Assembly: GCA_954871525.1 (NCBI GenBank)
Contig: OX940861.1
Location: 38,081,201 to 38,145,200, forward strand
DNA from: Parietaria judaica
Lineage: Eukaryota; Streptophyta; Magnoliopsida; Rosales; Urticaceae
Length of the DNA stretch: 64,000 nucleotides
Direction of reading: 5' to 3'
Positions 21,824 through 33,765 of this stretch are shown here, one piece after another; positions within the stretch are counted from its first letter, which is position 1, and every line of letters starts with the position of its first letter. A model generated the notes under the pieces. The model saw only the letters and a list, made by a program, of their open reading frames with translations, had not been told where the DNA came from and ran no database searches. The translations under genes were made by a program, and so were the position numbers.

Positions 21824-23374
21824 TATTTATTTTTGGGTAACGGTTTCGATCGTCCCCTTCCATGACGGGCCTACAACGTCGTCGTCGGGTTTATGAGTTT
21901 GATCATCGTGGCACTCGAATCGGGCCTTTAGTGTCGTGATGGAGTTCCTTTTTTTTTTTTTGTGCGCGCGATGATGGAGTGACCTGCTTGGTCTTCAGCG
22001 TGTGTTTTTTATGAAGGTGCTCTCTAACGAGCGATGACATCGTAGCGACATTCGTCAGCGCCGCGTTGCGTCGAGAGAATCGTAGTAGCTTATGCGAGCG
22101 CGACCGTGCGCTGTGGGCATCCTCAGGCATGCACAACGCGTCCCAAGAACGTGTTTTGACATCCTGAATGTGTGTTTATTTAAATAAATATTAATTTGAT
22201 AATAAATATTTATTTTCTATTTTTTATGACTCTTGGTTTTGAAATATAGGCCTCCAAAGAATTTTTTGGGCCAAAATTAATTTTTATTAATTACGAAAAA
22301 CACTTGTAACAGTTATACCCGTATTGTTCTTAATATACGTATAAATTAGACTTACCAACAATTTGCTTGACTTTAAAACACTGATATTCATATTCTTTAC
22401 ACGTAATTTCATAAATGCTGGCTATTTGGGTTATTTTTCTGATGGCTGATTAATGATTAATTTTATTTATAAAAGCGTAATAATATAATTCACTATAAAA
22501 TTTTAGATTTTAAGAAAGAATTAGTTGAATAACGGTTCAGTAAGGTGGGAAATATTAAATAGAAAATTACATGCTAGTATATAGTGCAATAAATTTATAG
22601 TGTTGCAATTATTAATCATAATATTATTATCGACAAAATTATGGAGTAGCTGTTAAGAGTTGAATAAAGAGTATATAATTAGTCTGATCACTATGGCCCA
22701 GTTTAGCATTGTTGTGCTGTCTTCAGAATTGCTCTTAAATTCACTGTCAAAAAAAGTGATGTCAAATAAAGTAATGCATTGTTTAGTTAATGAAAACAAA
22801 AAACAATTGGTTTTTTTTTTCTCAAAAGTTTCAGTTTAGTGTTTGGCAACCGGTTTTACTTAATCAGCTTCTAAATGTCAAAAAATACTAAAGTAGACAT
22901 AAATAATGTTAATTAAATATCAATATTAATATAAAAAAAGTTAAAAAAATAATATAAATAATATAATTACTCAAAAAAAAAAAACCTTGCTTAGTTTGTT
23001 ATGCCTTTTATGCTTTTAATTGAAAATAATTATGGTGACAATACCGATTTATTACTAATCAAGCCCTATTGATTATTGATAATATTTTTTTATCGGCACA
23101 TATTCTTAAGCCATTTTTTCTTCAAAATGGAGACATTAATTGACTATATTTATTCGATCTAAAACGGTCAATTTCCAATGAAAAGGGTAATGGTGAAGAT
23201 GTTAGTTCGGTTCATACTTAGAATTTGAAGCAATGTAAATACATTAACTCGGCTAATTAACGTCTCTAAAAGTATCCCCGATAACAAAATAAGACTTCAA
23301 AGTATGTTCCAACCAAAAAAAGACATAAAAATATAGGTAATGTTCATAACTTGAGAATATATGCGCTAAGAGGT
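21824..23374. other. Intergenic, AT-rich with repeat remains
   Basis: 21840-22150 is GC-richer and unassigned. GAATGTGTGTTTATTTAAATA at 22164 closely matches a stretch at 20231, just left of the foldback element, so the two may be parts of one older repeat. A degenerate MITE lies at 22690-22900. No gene is recognised. Confidence 0.5.
22690..22900. mobile_element. Degenerate MITE, copy related to 60330-60500
   Basis: GCCCAGTTTAGCATTG, TTCAGAATT, GTTTGGCAACCGGTTTT and CTTAATCA occur in the same order and spacing as GCCCATATTGACATTG, TTCAGAATT, TTTGGTACGC and CTTAATCA at 60330-60500. The similarity supports a shared dispersed family; ends and target copies are not resolved. Confidence 0.4.
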
Positions 23375-23375
23375 T

Positions 23376-23413
<38 letters not shown>
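23375..23413. repeat. (AT)n microsatellite, left flank of solo LTR
   Basis: About 20 AT units. The run resumes at 24215, immediately after the LTR, so the LTR appears to have inserted into the microsatellite. Confidence 0.9.
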
Positions 23414-23420
<7 letters not shown>

Positions 23421-24214
23421 ATTTATTAATAATAAATGACCAATAAATGTTCTAATAAATGAGATAGTATAATGTGTTGAGTGGAGAGTAAATGTGAGAA
23501 TGTGAAAAGTCCCACATTGATTACTTACAAAGAGTTTGTGCAATATATAAGGAAAACAATAGTGATGTGAGCTCAACATGTGGCATAGTGATAAGTATGC
23601 CACATGAGTGCCGTGTGGAGGCGAGGTGGCGAGACCATGCTACCTCACGCTTTCGCAACGCCGCCTTCGCCGGTGTCGCCACCGGCGACACCGGCTCGGG
23701 GTCGGGGTCGGGTGCGTGGGTGTAGAGGCGCTAGTGGCGTCTTGTAGGCGCACTTGAGGCACTTAAGCACGTGGCATCGGGTCTCGGGCTTTCTCGCGGC
23801 GATTCTCGCCTCGCCACGTGTCGGTCGGCAGTTACTAGCCGTTGGGAGCGGTTTCTGACCGTTTTCTCGTTTTCCGTTTTCAGACCAATAACTGCTACTT
23901 GTGAAGGGTCGCTACCTTCACAATGTGTAACTGTTCTAGGTCTTTTTATTTTCGTTTTCTGAAACAGAAAAGTTAATAAATTCTGCTTTCTGTATTCATT
24001 TTCGAAATCACAAACACTCTCCAGAAACGTGTTCTTGCTTACTGTTCGAATTTCACTTTGTCTTGTGATTTTCGTTCATTAAGGCTTGTCTTATCCTGGG
24101 TATTCTTGCAAGCAGACTCGAAGACGATTCCGGGTGCTCGAAATACTATTAGGAAAACGCATCACATGCGTGATTCAAGTCCCGACGTGTTCAACTTTGA
24201 AGAGGTTTCCAACA
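23414..24214 (+). repeat. Solo LTR of the copia family seen intact at 49182
   Basis: The sequence runs parallel to the LTR at 49182-49985 over its full length: the same start (here TATTGGAAT for TGTTGGAAT), the GTGTTGAGTGGAGAG, CAATATATAAGG and CATGTGGCATAGTG blocks, the CACGTGTCGGTCGGCAG block, and the same end TTTCCAACA. No internal region follows; the flank is (AT)n on both sides. This is the product expected from LTR-LTR recombination. Confidence 0.88.
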
Positions 24215-24232
24215 ATATATATATATATATAT

Positions 24233-26309
24233 ACATATTATATAATATTTCTTTGAGATGTCATGCTATATATTTAGATAGTCAAATGTAACAAAAACAA
24301 TATGATTAGGTTTTTGTTTAAAGTTTGACTGTCAACCTTAAATTAACTATGTAATTGTTTTAATCATGATTAGGTTTTGTCGGCAAATTAGCTTCTCCAA
24401 GCAAATTAATATACAATTGATAATTGATATCATGATCGACTTTTTGTAATGCTATGTTTAAAATTTCTCATAATAATAAGATTTTTATCAACAAATGTAG
24501 TTTATACAAGCACAATAAGAAATCAATTGATGTTTTAACTAACTTTTGTGTTATTTCACGTATTTGGAATTCAAGTAATTATCACTAATCAATTAAAGAA
24601 AAAAAATAAATTAAAAAAATTAAAAATTATTTTAAAAAAAAAAGTTTGGGTATTTTTGCCGTTAACGGCCACATGGCGGATGTTAACTGAAAAATTAACG
24701 TTTTCATGCCAAAGTCACGGTCAACGCACGTTGGGTTTTTTTGCCACCAATTTTAAAGATTAGGTACACGGGAAGCACATTGACCAAAGATTGAATATTT
24801 TTACAGTAATTTTCCCTTTTACACATATAAGAGTTATATGAGTTTTTACTCTCATAACATCAATTTCCACGTGTCATGTCGCCCAATCTGAGGCTGTTGC
24901 TTGTGGCCATAATAGCCATTAGCCAGGTTTAGTTGTATTATCACATCCCCTATATTTTTTTAATAAAGTAAAGTTTAAAATAGTAAACTCGCAGCAATGT
25001 AGGCGTTGATTGTTTGAAACTAGTACAATCAACTTGCACGAATAAGGAAATAAAAGCTGTGTTTTGCCTATTGTCCTACGAAGCAGCCTCTGGTTTGTCT
25101 AATCGCCATCATTTATGCACACAAGTGTTATACGAGTGTTAGAGAAAATAATAATTTATCATTTATAAATAATATTAATACTTTTGGAATTTCCTTATTA
25201 AATACTTAAAATTATACACGGATAATATATATATATATATATGTATTTATATAGATTTTAGTTATTAATAAGAAAATTCACACACACACACATATATATT
25301 TAAAAAGTTGGAATTTAAAAATTAAGGATTAGGTATATCTAAAAAGGACTTTTAAACTAACAAAATACAATTTTACGAAGTATTGAATTCGAGAAGTTTC
25401 GTGCAATATTTGAATAAATGTACATGGCTTTGAGTCAATATCTCAAAACAAAATATAATGTTTATAAAACGTATTGACGGATTCAGTAAAATCTTAAAGA
25501 ATATGTATTTCGAAAACTTTCAAAATTCATTTGTTTATCATTTTTTCAATTTTACTTTATTAATTATACTTAATTAGTCACTGATCTACAATACTTAGTC
25601 ATTCCGAAATTCATACTTCAGATAAATAATGTAATGCTTTTTTATAACAAGACATGCCAACGTGCTACTTAACATCACTTTCCATTACAATACCACAAAT
25701 ATGTAATCTTAAGAGGTTTTGCCCTAAATGTATCGCTAGAGAATTTTATGCAAAACTTGGGTAATTAAAATTTAGAGGATTTTTCCACTCGAATATCTTA
25801 TCTTTTAGATATGACATTTTGTAAATAAATGTAAAGGCATAATAATAGGAATACAAAGATTGTTGTCACTCACATTCACATGGTTTGGCAAAAGCAAGCA
25901 GTACAGAAGTGAGTCTCCAGATTTGCAGGGGTGAGTGTACTTACTGTATTGGTGCGCGCCCACAGAAGCGTGTCTTGAGGCACATGCCGGCTTCGCACGC
26001 ACGTGCTTCACTTCCCCTCTCTCTCTCTCTCTGTTTTGCCATATTTAATAAGGCACTACCATTCTAAGTCGTAGCTCTTGTCCTCCTCATTTTGGCACGT
26101 CTTTCTCTCACGTATAAGCCTCGTGGGTGTCACTCTTTCACACGCCCAATTAACTATTACGTGGTTGTTCTCCATAAGTTAATCCCTACGTGTGGTGCTC
26201 TCATTGGCTTATTATGTTTAAATATTTAGGAAAAATAAGCCATATTTTTAACTACATTATTTTTTTCTTCTACCGAATCAATATACATTTTTTTTTAAAG
26301 AAAAAAGAA
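24233..26309. other. Intergenic, AT-rich; one partial MITE
   Basis: 24640-24830 resembles half of the CACRTG-containing foldback MITEs found elsewhere in the window (TTTGGGTATTTTTGCCGTTAACGGCCACATGG). Short AT, CA and CT runs occur near 25226, 25280 and 26017. Small open frames here have no recognisable content. Confidence 0.5.
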
Positions 26310-27370
26310 AAAGGTTTCGTTAAACTCCTCGAGTCCTCCAAACAGGCGCGGCTTGAGAACGAAGAGTACTCCAAATTGAATTATCATTGCAAACAACCAA
26401 ATAATCGTCCTGAACAAATCTGGGAACTCTCTCAATACAACCAGAATCATGCAAATACAAGAATCCAATATTTGACGGAGCATAATTCAACCAAACAATA
26501 TTTCCTCTAGACTTAATCGCGAGTTTAGTAAAGTCATGTGCAACTTTATTACAACATCTCAGATTGAAGCAGAAAACTACATACTCAATCCGACTAGCTA
26601 ACCGATGATTATCTTAAATGATAGAGCCCAAGTCAAAATGTGGAAAGGACTTGTTGTTAAGAGTCTTAAGCACCCATAAACAATTTCCCGCTGAATAGTC
26701 GAAGCCTCCGCAAGTTGGTGGGGAAAACACGTGCCTATTTAAATGAATTCCGAATGCAAGGACTTGATTTTTTGTAATTACGAGAACTAAGCCAATGACA
26801 TAACCATTTCCATGACCATCGATTGCGGCATCGATACAAATATCAAACACAACCTACCTTAAGAAGTTTCCAGGGCAGAGCATTTTGAATGTTCCTTCTT
26901 CAAATTCTTAGGCTTCTGGGCCTCATTATATTTTAAAAAGTAAATGAGCGCTCCCTCAATGATATTCTACTAAGTCCTCGAATTACCTCCATTCACCACA
27001 TTATTTCTATTATTCCAAACTTGTCATAAAAAATAATACAGACTCACTTGGGTTGAGAGATGTGAGTGTCGAGGAGATGAAGCACATAGGATCAATTATG
27101 GGTTCGAACAAATCTAGAATATTCTTGAGACCCGCCACTTTCTAGATTCTTCGAGGAAGCAATGATCAATAATCGTCTCATGCTCAAGATGGCAGACATG
27201 ACACCTTTATTCATTTGAATTCCTCAACGAGTGCGAACAGTGCGGGTCGACACAATGTTTTTACAGACCCACAACAAGTGTAGTTTAACTTTCGGAGAGA
27301 CCGCACTCTTCTAAATCTTGATCCACTTGGACGTTTAGTCCATCGATGAGGATGTCGATCATAAGTCATA
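26310..27370 (-). pseudogene. Decayed LINE (L1-type), zf-RVT and RNase H end
   Basis: On the minus strand, 27340-27180 gives a broken PPKVKLxLW-type segment with CxxC and H residues, as in the zinc-finger-like region after plant LINE reverse transcriptases. 26870-26310 reads as an RNase H-like domain: DICIDAAIDGHGNGYVIGLVL, then CCNKVAHDFTKLAIKSRG and VWLNYAPSNI, typical of the C-terminus of plant L1 ORF2. Several stops and shifts interrupt it. The upstream ORF2 parts are absent. Confidence 0.7.
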
Positions 27371-27975
27371 CGTAGAAGCGGAAAAAAAAAATCTTGTTAC
27401 AGTTTAGCTTTTAACGGGTTCTTCTTATTGATTTTTTTTTTTTTTTTTAAGTTCTGATGGATAGTAAAACCTATCTAATTGATATTCTTGTTAAGGCCAT
27501 ACCAAGATTTTTTAGTTCTGATGGATATAAAATCTATATTTTAGTTCTTGTTAAATATAATTTGGGAGGTGAAATTTCTAAGATACGCTTCTTTCTTAGT
27601 ATAATTTTTTGGAAGGTTAATGTTATTATGATTTTTGGCATAAAGTGTGTGTGATGATGATACTTTCTCACTACATATTATGTCACCTAAGTCAACCTTA
27701 AACTCAAATACCAACAAATAACTTGCATATATATCGTGACAATTGCAATTAATAAATCTCGAAACAATTACACAAAATGTGCCACCATTTCCGAACATTG
27801 TGCCAACAATTCAACCCTACATTGGGTGTCATCCACATATACGACACTCTCTCTAAAGTGGGTGTGAATTCCACTTTGGTTACCAATATTTATTATAATA
27901 TATGAAAATTATAAAATAGTAAAGACACACACAAAGCTCAACTCTTGGAACGCTGTCTTACGATTGTCAAAAACT
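27371..27975. other. Intergenic; no gene recognised
   Basis: It contains a near-duplicate (GTTCTGATGGATA... at 27450 and 27514, about 64 bp apart) and otherwise AT-rich unique-looking sequence. Confidence 0.5.
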
Positions 27976-27983
27976 GTCTCAAG

Positions 27984-29333
27984 CAAGGTTCAACTTATCG
28001 AGATAACCGATAAATCGCTTGCCGTTATCGACGGATTACCGGATTATCGACGGAAAACTAATAATACTGTAGCTTACCGATTACCGATACTTATCGAGGA
28101 TTATCGACACTTTTCGATACTTATCGACGGAAAACTTACAATTTTTTTTTATAATATCATACAAACATATGGAGTGCAATGCTGCCTCGCAAGTTCGTCC
28201 TTACTCATTTTGAACCTAAACAGCAAGACGAATGACAATAATAGTTAAAAAAATATACAAAATGCACACTTTAGGTACTTTTGTCGGAAAAAACAATTTT
28301 ACCTCAAAATACAAATTAACTTCCACCAAAATTTCACATTATTGTAGGAATAAATATTTAATGAAAGCTAACAGCAAGAAAAGTCAAGATTACCGGATAA
28401 ATCACGAGAATATAAACTTGAATGACTTTTGCCGCAATTACGTGAATGGCCGAATTACAGTCAAATCTGAAAATAAATTACACCAAAAACTCAGATTAAT
28501 ATTTCCAAAAATATTAAATAAATGAAAACACCAAAAAAAAAAATGAGTAGAATACTTCACAAATCACAAAAAGATCAACTTCAAATATTTTTGCCGCAAT
28601 TATGAGGAAATCCGAAATTATCATCTAATCTGCCTAAAAAATTCACCAACAAACACATATTTCTTACTAAATACTAACTACAATCTTTTAAAGCATACAC
28701 AAACAATAAATCATAAAAAAATATCTATATTTTGAGCAAATTTAAAAATTCAAAACTTTGTTTACTTTTGCCTAACAAGCATACAAATCCGAATTTCCTC
28801 TAAATCTAACAAAATAATTACAAACTAAGTCATCAAAACAAGTTTTCATCAATATATATTCATAAGAATGCAAAAAAATAACTCAAAATCACAAAAGTAT
28901 TAATCTTTACCCATTGAAGAATATAACTCATATGTGAACAACTAACTCTTTAGTTTTGAACTCATGTAAATCTTCTAAGAATCGTAAAAATGAGTAAATA
29001 TCAAAGAAAAAAAATGCATGATTCATACATATCTATGATTATAATTCCTAAATTTACCAAAAAGTTCGCACAAATTTGAAAAAATTCGGAGAAAAACGCT
29101 TAAATAAAAACTTTGCAAACTTTTGCCAAATATTTTTTTAATTGCACAGAAAAGGCCCTCAATTTTACACTGCAAAAAACGATAATCCATTGGAAAAGGA
29201 TTTATCGATTATCTTGATTATCGGCGATAAGTTACCAAAACGACAACTAGTGTAGTGGATTATTTATCGGTGACTATCGGTAAGCTCGATAATCGTCGGT
29301 AATCGTCGATAATCGTCGGTAAGTCGAACCTTG
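27984..29333. mobile_element. Non-autonomous hAT element with CAAGGTTC ends (1,350 bp)
   Basis: An exact 8-bp duplication GTCTCAAG flanks it (27976-27983 and 29334-29341). The inverted ends begin CAAGGTTCAACTTATCGA and CAAGGTTCGACTTACCGA. Subterminal regions are rich in short ATTATCGACG / TACCGATA words in both orientations. The 1-kb interior is AT-rich with no transposase. The CAAGGTT end is shared with the element at 5798-6303. Confidence 0.88.
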
Positions 29334-29411
29334 GTCTCAAGGGATTAATGTGTCGTCACAATTGTCTTGACAATTTCCGTACTCTTTAGTAATCTTTTTT
29401 GTCACTCCAAC

Positions 29412-29510
29412 TTTTTTTTTGAAGGCAGCTTTGCTGCATGTGGGGATTGAACCCACAACCTTCACTTTGGAGGTAGCGTGGAATTACCACTAGGCTATCC
29501 TAGCAACCAC
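29412..29510 (-). mobile_element. Short tRNA-derived SINE (99 bp)
   Basis: Read on the minus strand the head contains a pol III box A-like TAGCCTAGTGG and a box B-like GGTTCAATCCC about 35 bp apart, followed by a CATGCAGCAAAGCTGC hairpin and an A9 tail. A perfect 13-bp duplication TTGTCACTCCAAC flanks it (29399-29411 and 29511-29523), the mark of LINE-mediated insertion. It is unusually short for a plant SINE. It is not a tRNA gene: tRNA folding is incomplete and the tail is present. Confidence 0.85.
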
Positions 29511-29523
29511 TTGTCACTCCAAC

Positions 29524-30966
29524 CTTTAAACGTAGTATAATTTGGATGAATATTTGAGATCAGACCTATAAATATATCGGATTCTTGATTTGGAATTTTA
29601 TGAATGGAAATTCTGTTTTGAAAAAAAAAACAATAGTATCGTCGGTATGATTATATATTAATAAGTTTTTTGGTTATATATTGATAATATTATTTTATCA
29701 GTAACGCCATATCGGTAAGTTTATCTATCGGCAAACCGATATATCTAGAAAAAAAATCGTTAAATTTATTTATCGGTAAATTTGCCCGTAACTCTCGATC
29801 GGTAAATTTATCTATCGACAAACCAGTAAAATCAAACTATTGGTATCAATATATAAAATATTAGTATTATTATTTCTTATCGAAAATTAAACGCTTTAAG
29901 GCAAAAAAAAACTTTATATTTTAGTATTTTTTTTTCTACTATACTTGTGTGTTTTCTACTATTTTTTTCTTAAGAAAATTCACCGTTAACTTGCGGAAAG
30001 ATGTTCGCAGTTCCTGAGATCAAGTGAAGATGTAATTAAGGCAAGGCAAGACAAATTTCTTCAATGCTATACTGTCTACAAACAATAATGTTTAACAAAA
30101 TGATGATTTCGATGTTCAAGGAAGTCAATCACATTATGTTTTTGGCGAGCTCTCAAGAAAGTTGGAGAAACTAGTTCAAAAGATTTGAATGAGAAATCTC
30201 AAATTTATTAGGTGATGTTCGTATATTAAGGAGTAATGCGTGTTGTACTTTTTTTTTTTTTTACTTCATTGATTTTTTTCTTTTTCTTTCCGAAATGAAT
30301 ATTTCTGAAGAAGTTTTATTGATATCCAAAAGAGATAGATATCATGGTTTTCATCCATCATAGTCAATTTTTTTTAATAATATTCTCGTAGAACATCGTT
30401 AAACTAATACTCGATAAATTAATAATCTCGATAAATTAATAATTTTTTACAATAAAACCCATTAAATCAATACTCTATAAATTAATAAATCTCAATAAGA
30501 TAATACTTTTGTATGGCCCTGACTCTGACTAACATGAATAATTTTTCCTTAATAAATTAATAAAATTCTCTGGCCCCAACAAATTAATTTGTAGAGATTT
30601 TTTTTACTATATGGTCACGACTCTTACTAACATGACTAAATTTTCACTCGATAAATTAATGACCTCCATAAAATAGTAAATGTCCCAACAGTACTAATTT
30701 TTAGAAGTTTTACTTTATTCTCATAGAAGCCTCATGACTGGAGGTTTATATTTTATTACGATGATACGTGGTAAATGAAAATATATAAGCTAGCAACAAA
30801 CACATAATCGAAACGAAAAACAGAAACCACACACTTTTATTCGATTTGAGTACTTCAGCTTTTATGGATGAAATGCATGTATATAATTGTTACTTTAATC
30901 TAAATTTAAGTATATTTGCCGCTATTTCCTCAAAATAATATTATTTTGACACCCAATAAAATAAAG
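29524..30966. other. Intergenic, AT-rich; relic with TATCGGTAA words
   Basis: 29640-29850 holds repeated TATCGGTAA / TCTATCGG words like the subterminal repeats of the hAT element just upstream, and may be a relic of the same family. 30380-30720 is rich in recurring ATAAATTAAT. No gene is recognised. Confidence 0.45.
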
Positions 30967-31392
30967 GGTTAATGACGGCGAAAATACTCAAAGTTTGGTC
31001 AAAGGATCCCTCGTGTACTCAAAGTCTAAAAGTGGTGGCAAAAGTACTCAGAGTCACATTTAGGGCGTTAACCACTCCATTCTCATAACGCAGTTAACTT
31101 ACCCGTTAACTCTGGCCACGTGGACAAACGTGGGTTGCTGACATAACAATTTTTTGCCACGTGGACGAGCCCACACCAGCCTCGTATACGACAAAACAAC
31201 GAATTAAACCCCTAATTGGGCTCATCCACGTGGCGAAAAATTGCCAGAGTTAACGGGTAAGTTAACTGCGTTACGAGAATAGAGTGGTCAACGCCTAAAA
31301 TGCAACTTTAAGTACTTTTATCACCACTTTTAAACTTTGAGTACACGAGAGGTTCTTTGACTAAAATTTGGGTATTTTCGCCATCATTAACC
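30967..31392. mobile_element. Foldback MITE, arms of about 200 bp (426 bp)
   Basis: The left end GGTTAATGACGGCGAAAATA and the right end, read on the opposite strand, GGTTAATGATGGCGAAAATA match, and matching continues through CTCGTGTACTCAAAGT and AACGCAGTTAACTTACCCGT to the centre. CCACGTGG motifs lie near the middle of both arms. Target copies were not found. Confidence 0.8.
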
Positions 31393-32254
31393 TTACCGTA
31401 TTCACAATCTACCGAACCGAAGTGTATTCCTTTTTGGACGTGCAGGAAAGTTGATCCCCGCAATCATTTTGATGGGCTGAGTGACCAAAACGCCTCCATT
31501 TGCTTGCATTTGAATCAAATCTTAGTGAGTGTGACATTGCTCTTTTTATAATTCATTAATTATTATTATTATTTCATGTAACATCCTTACATTAAGCACA
31601 GTTAAACCACGTGCATTGCAAACAATCCATGACTTCACGAACTATTTCTTCACGTGTAATAATAATACTTGAATAACAAGGAAACGAAAACCCATCAATT
31701 AATTAAGGACTAACCTTGGTTAATTAAGTACTCCGGAAGGATCTAGTAATAGTTTATTAATTACACCTACGATCCTAGTCAGTCAAGAGTCAAACTAGGC
31801 TCTGGACAGTTGGGCCAACAGTTTTTTGCTTTAGAATTGATAATCTTCTTTGGGGTGGGGTTATAATAGTAATTAATGGGGTTAACAGACTCGCACGTGA
31901 CAACTAGCAGATCTGGGAGAGCAGAGCAGGTTCATACGTGTTAACGTAATGGGACTGGCATGGCAGTCACGCACGTAGCACGTGCGCTCTAAAGCTTTTT
32001 TATTTTTCTTCTTCTTAAAGTTGTGATAATTAATTAATATAATAATAATAATAATAAATAAAAAAAATAGAAAGCATTGAATTGATAGCGTCTTTTGGGC
32101 ATTATTTAAGAATTATGATAATGTTATTTGCGCAAAGCTTTTGGAGGCAGCGAAGAGGCACTGCCACGTCACAGCCACGTCGTCAGTCTGTTGTGCGATT
32201 CTGACGCCAACAAACCGACCATCATTTCCTTTTCATTTATCTATGTTTTCTGAT
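31393..32254. other. Intergenic; no gene recognised
   Basis: It contains a short AAT-rich run (about 32037-32058) and CACGTG-like words near 31923-31985. No coding or RNA feature is supported. Confidence 0.5.
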
Positions 32255-33682
32255 AAAGTACTTAATGTTTATGTTTTTTTTACGATTATATACTCAAATT
32301 TTTCTTTTGGTAGCTAATATGCCCGAATATCATTCTGTTAGCGGCTAATGTTCTCTTCGTTAAATTTTAATTTTGACCATTAAAATTGGCCATATTAGCT
32401 GCCGCGTCACCAAGCCATGTGGCATTTTTATTTTATTTTATTTTCTCTCCGCTCGACCTCCTCCACTCTCGAGCTGCCACGCGTCAAAAGCCTTGCAAAA
32501 ATCCTCCACTCTCGAGCTGCCACATGTCAAAAGGCTTGCGAAAAATTTGAGGGCTAATGGCAGTCGAAACTACGACCTTACAAGTTACACAACCCAAACC
32601 CAAGCCCAAACCCAAACCCTTACACTCACCACCAAGCCATTCTAACGTTTTGTTCTGTTTAGGTACATATAAATATTTATATGTTTCTAAGATGTAAAAT
32701 GCAATGGACATGTAAGACATGTTAAATTTAACATTCAATTAAATTTATATAATGTAACATGTAAAAATGTAATAAAATTACATTACATATAAATCATTCA
32801 TATTAAAGTGAATGAAATACAATTATATATTAAAATAATAATAAGATTATATTATATATTCTTAAAACAAAGTTGTATTTTTTTAAATAAGATTCCACGT
32901 GAGTGGATATCTATGTAATGTAATATGGAAAACTTACATGGATAATTTATTTCACTCACTTTAAAAAATATAATAAAATTACATTACGTAAATTATCCAT
33001 AAAAAAACATATAAATCTAAATAAATATAATAATATTATTTTTAAAAATACAAATTATTTCACTCACTTAATATGTACATGTACGTTAAAACAAAACCCT
33101 ATAAATCTAATTAAATGTACATGTATCATGTTTTATATGATACAATTTATAAACATGTCTTTTATATTAAATTTAATTAGATTTATAGTTTGTTTTTATA
33201 TGATAATTTATGTAATGTAGTGTAATTTTATTATATCTTTTAAAGTGAATGAAAATAAATCATATAAATTATCCACATTACATAAATATTCACTTTAATC
33301 TTATTTTAAAAATTACAATTTTATTTTAAGAATATTTAATATAATCTTATTTTATTTCATTCACTTTTATATGAATAATTTATATGTAATGTAATTTTAT
33401 TACATTTTTACATGTTATATTTTATAAATCTAATTAAATGTTAGATTTTAACTTGTTTTATATGTCATTTGTGTTTTACATGTTACAGTTTATAGAAAAT
33501 ATAACAATTTAAAAGTACCTAAGTATAACCAAACGTGAGAATGGCTTGGTGGGTGAGTGTAATGGTTTGGGTTGGGTTTAAGGTCTTGGGTTCGGTTCCT
33601 ACTAGCCCCCCAAATTTTTTGCAAAGTGGCAACTCGAGACGAGAGTGGAGGATCGTAAAAAACATAAACATTAGATACTTTG
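32255..33682. mobile_element. Foldback element with SINE-like arms (about 1.43 kb)
   Basis: The outer arms share TTAATGTTTATG and TTTACGAT in inverted orientation (32260-32287 and 33650-33682). Inside, CTCCACTCTCGAG and AATGGCTTGGTGG-GAGTGTAA recur inverted (32466-32645 and 33535-33660), and the inner AT-rich parts pair again (ACATGTAAAAATGTAATAAAATTACATTACAT words). The left arm carries a further tandem copy of the CTCGAGCTGCCAC segment. Confidence 0.65.
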
Positions 33683-33737
33683 GCCGCATTTTACCCTTCC
33701 TTTATTACGTAAATAGAGAATGAGTTTTAATGAATTA

Positions 33738-33765
33738 CTAGTGGACAACACCGCGCGAGAAAGTA
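33738..33765 (-). mobile_element. Helitron 3' terminus, minus strand (relict)
   Basis: On the minus strand the sequence ends GCGCGGTGTTGTCCACTAG followed by T. It is close to the end at 58177-58207 (GCGCGGTGCCTTTCCACTAG then T). Helitrons end in a GC-rich hairpin a few bases before CTRR and insert between A and T. Here the hairpin partner is degraded. The other end was not found. Confidence 0.45.

Noticed and set aside
29412..29510. A functional tRNA gene
   Set aside because: Box A and B are present but the cloverleaf is incomplete, and an A-tail plus 13-bp target copies show a SINE.
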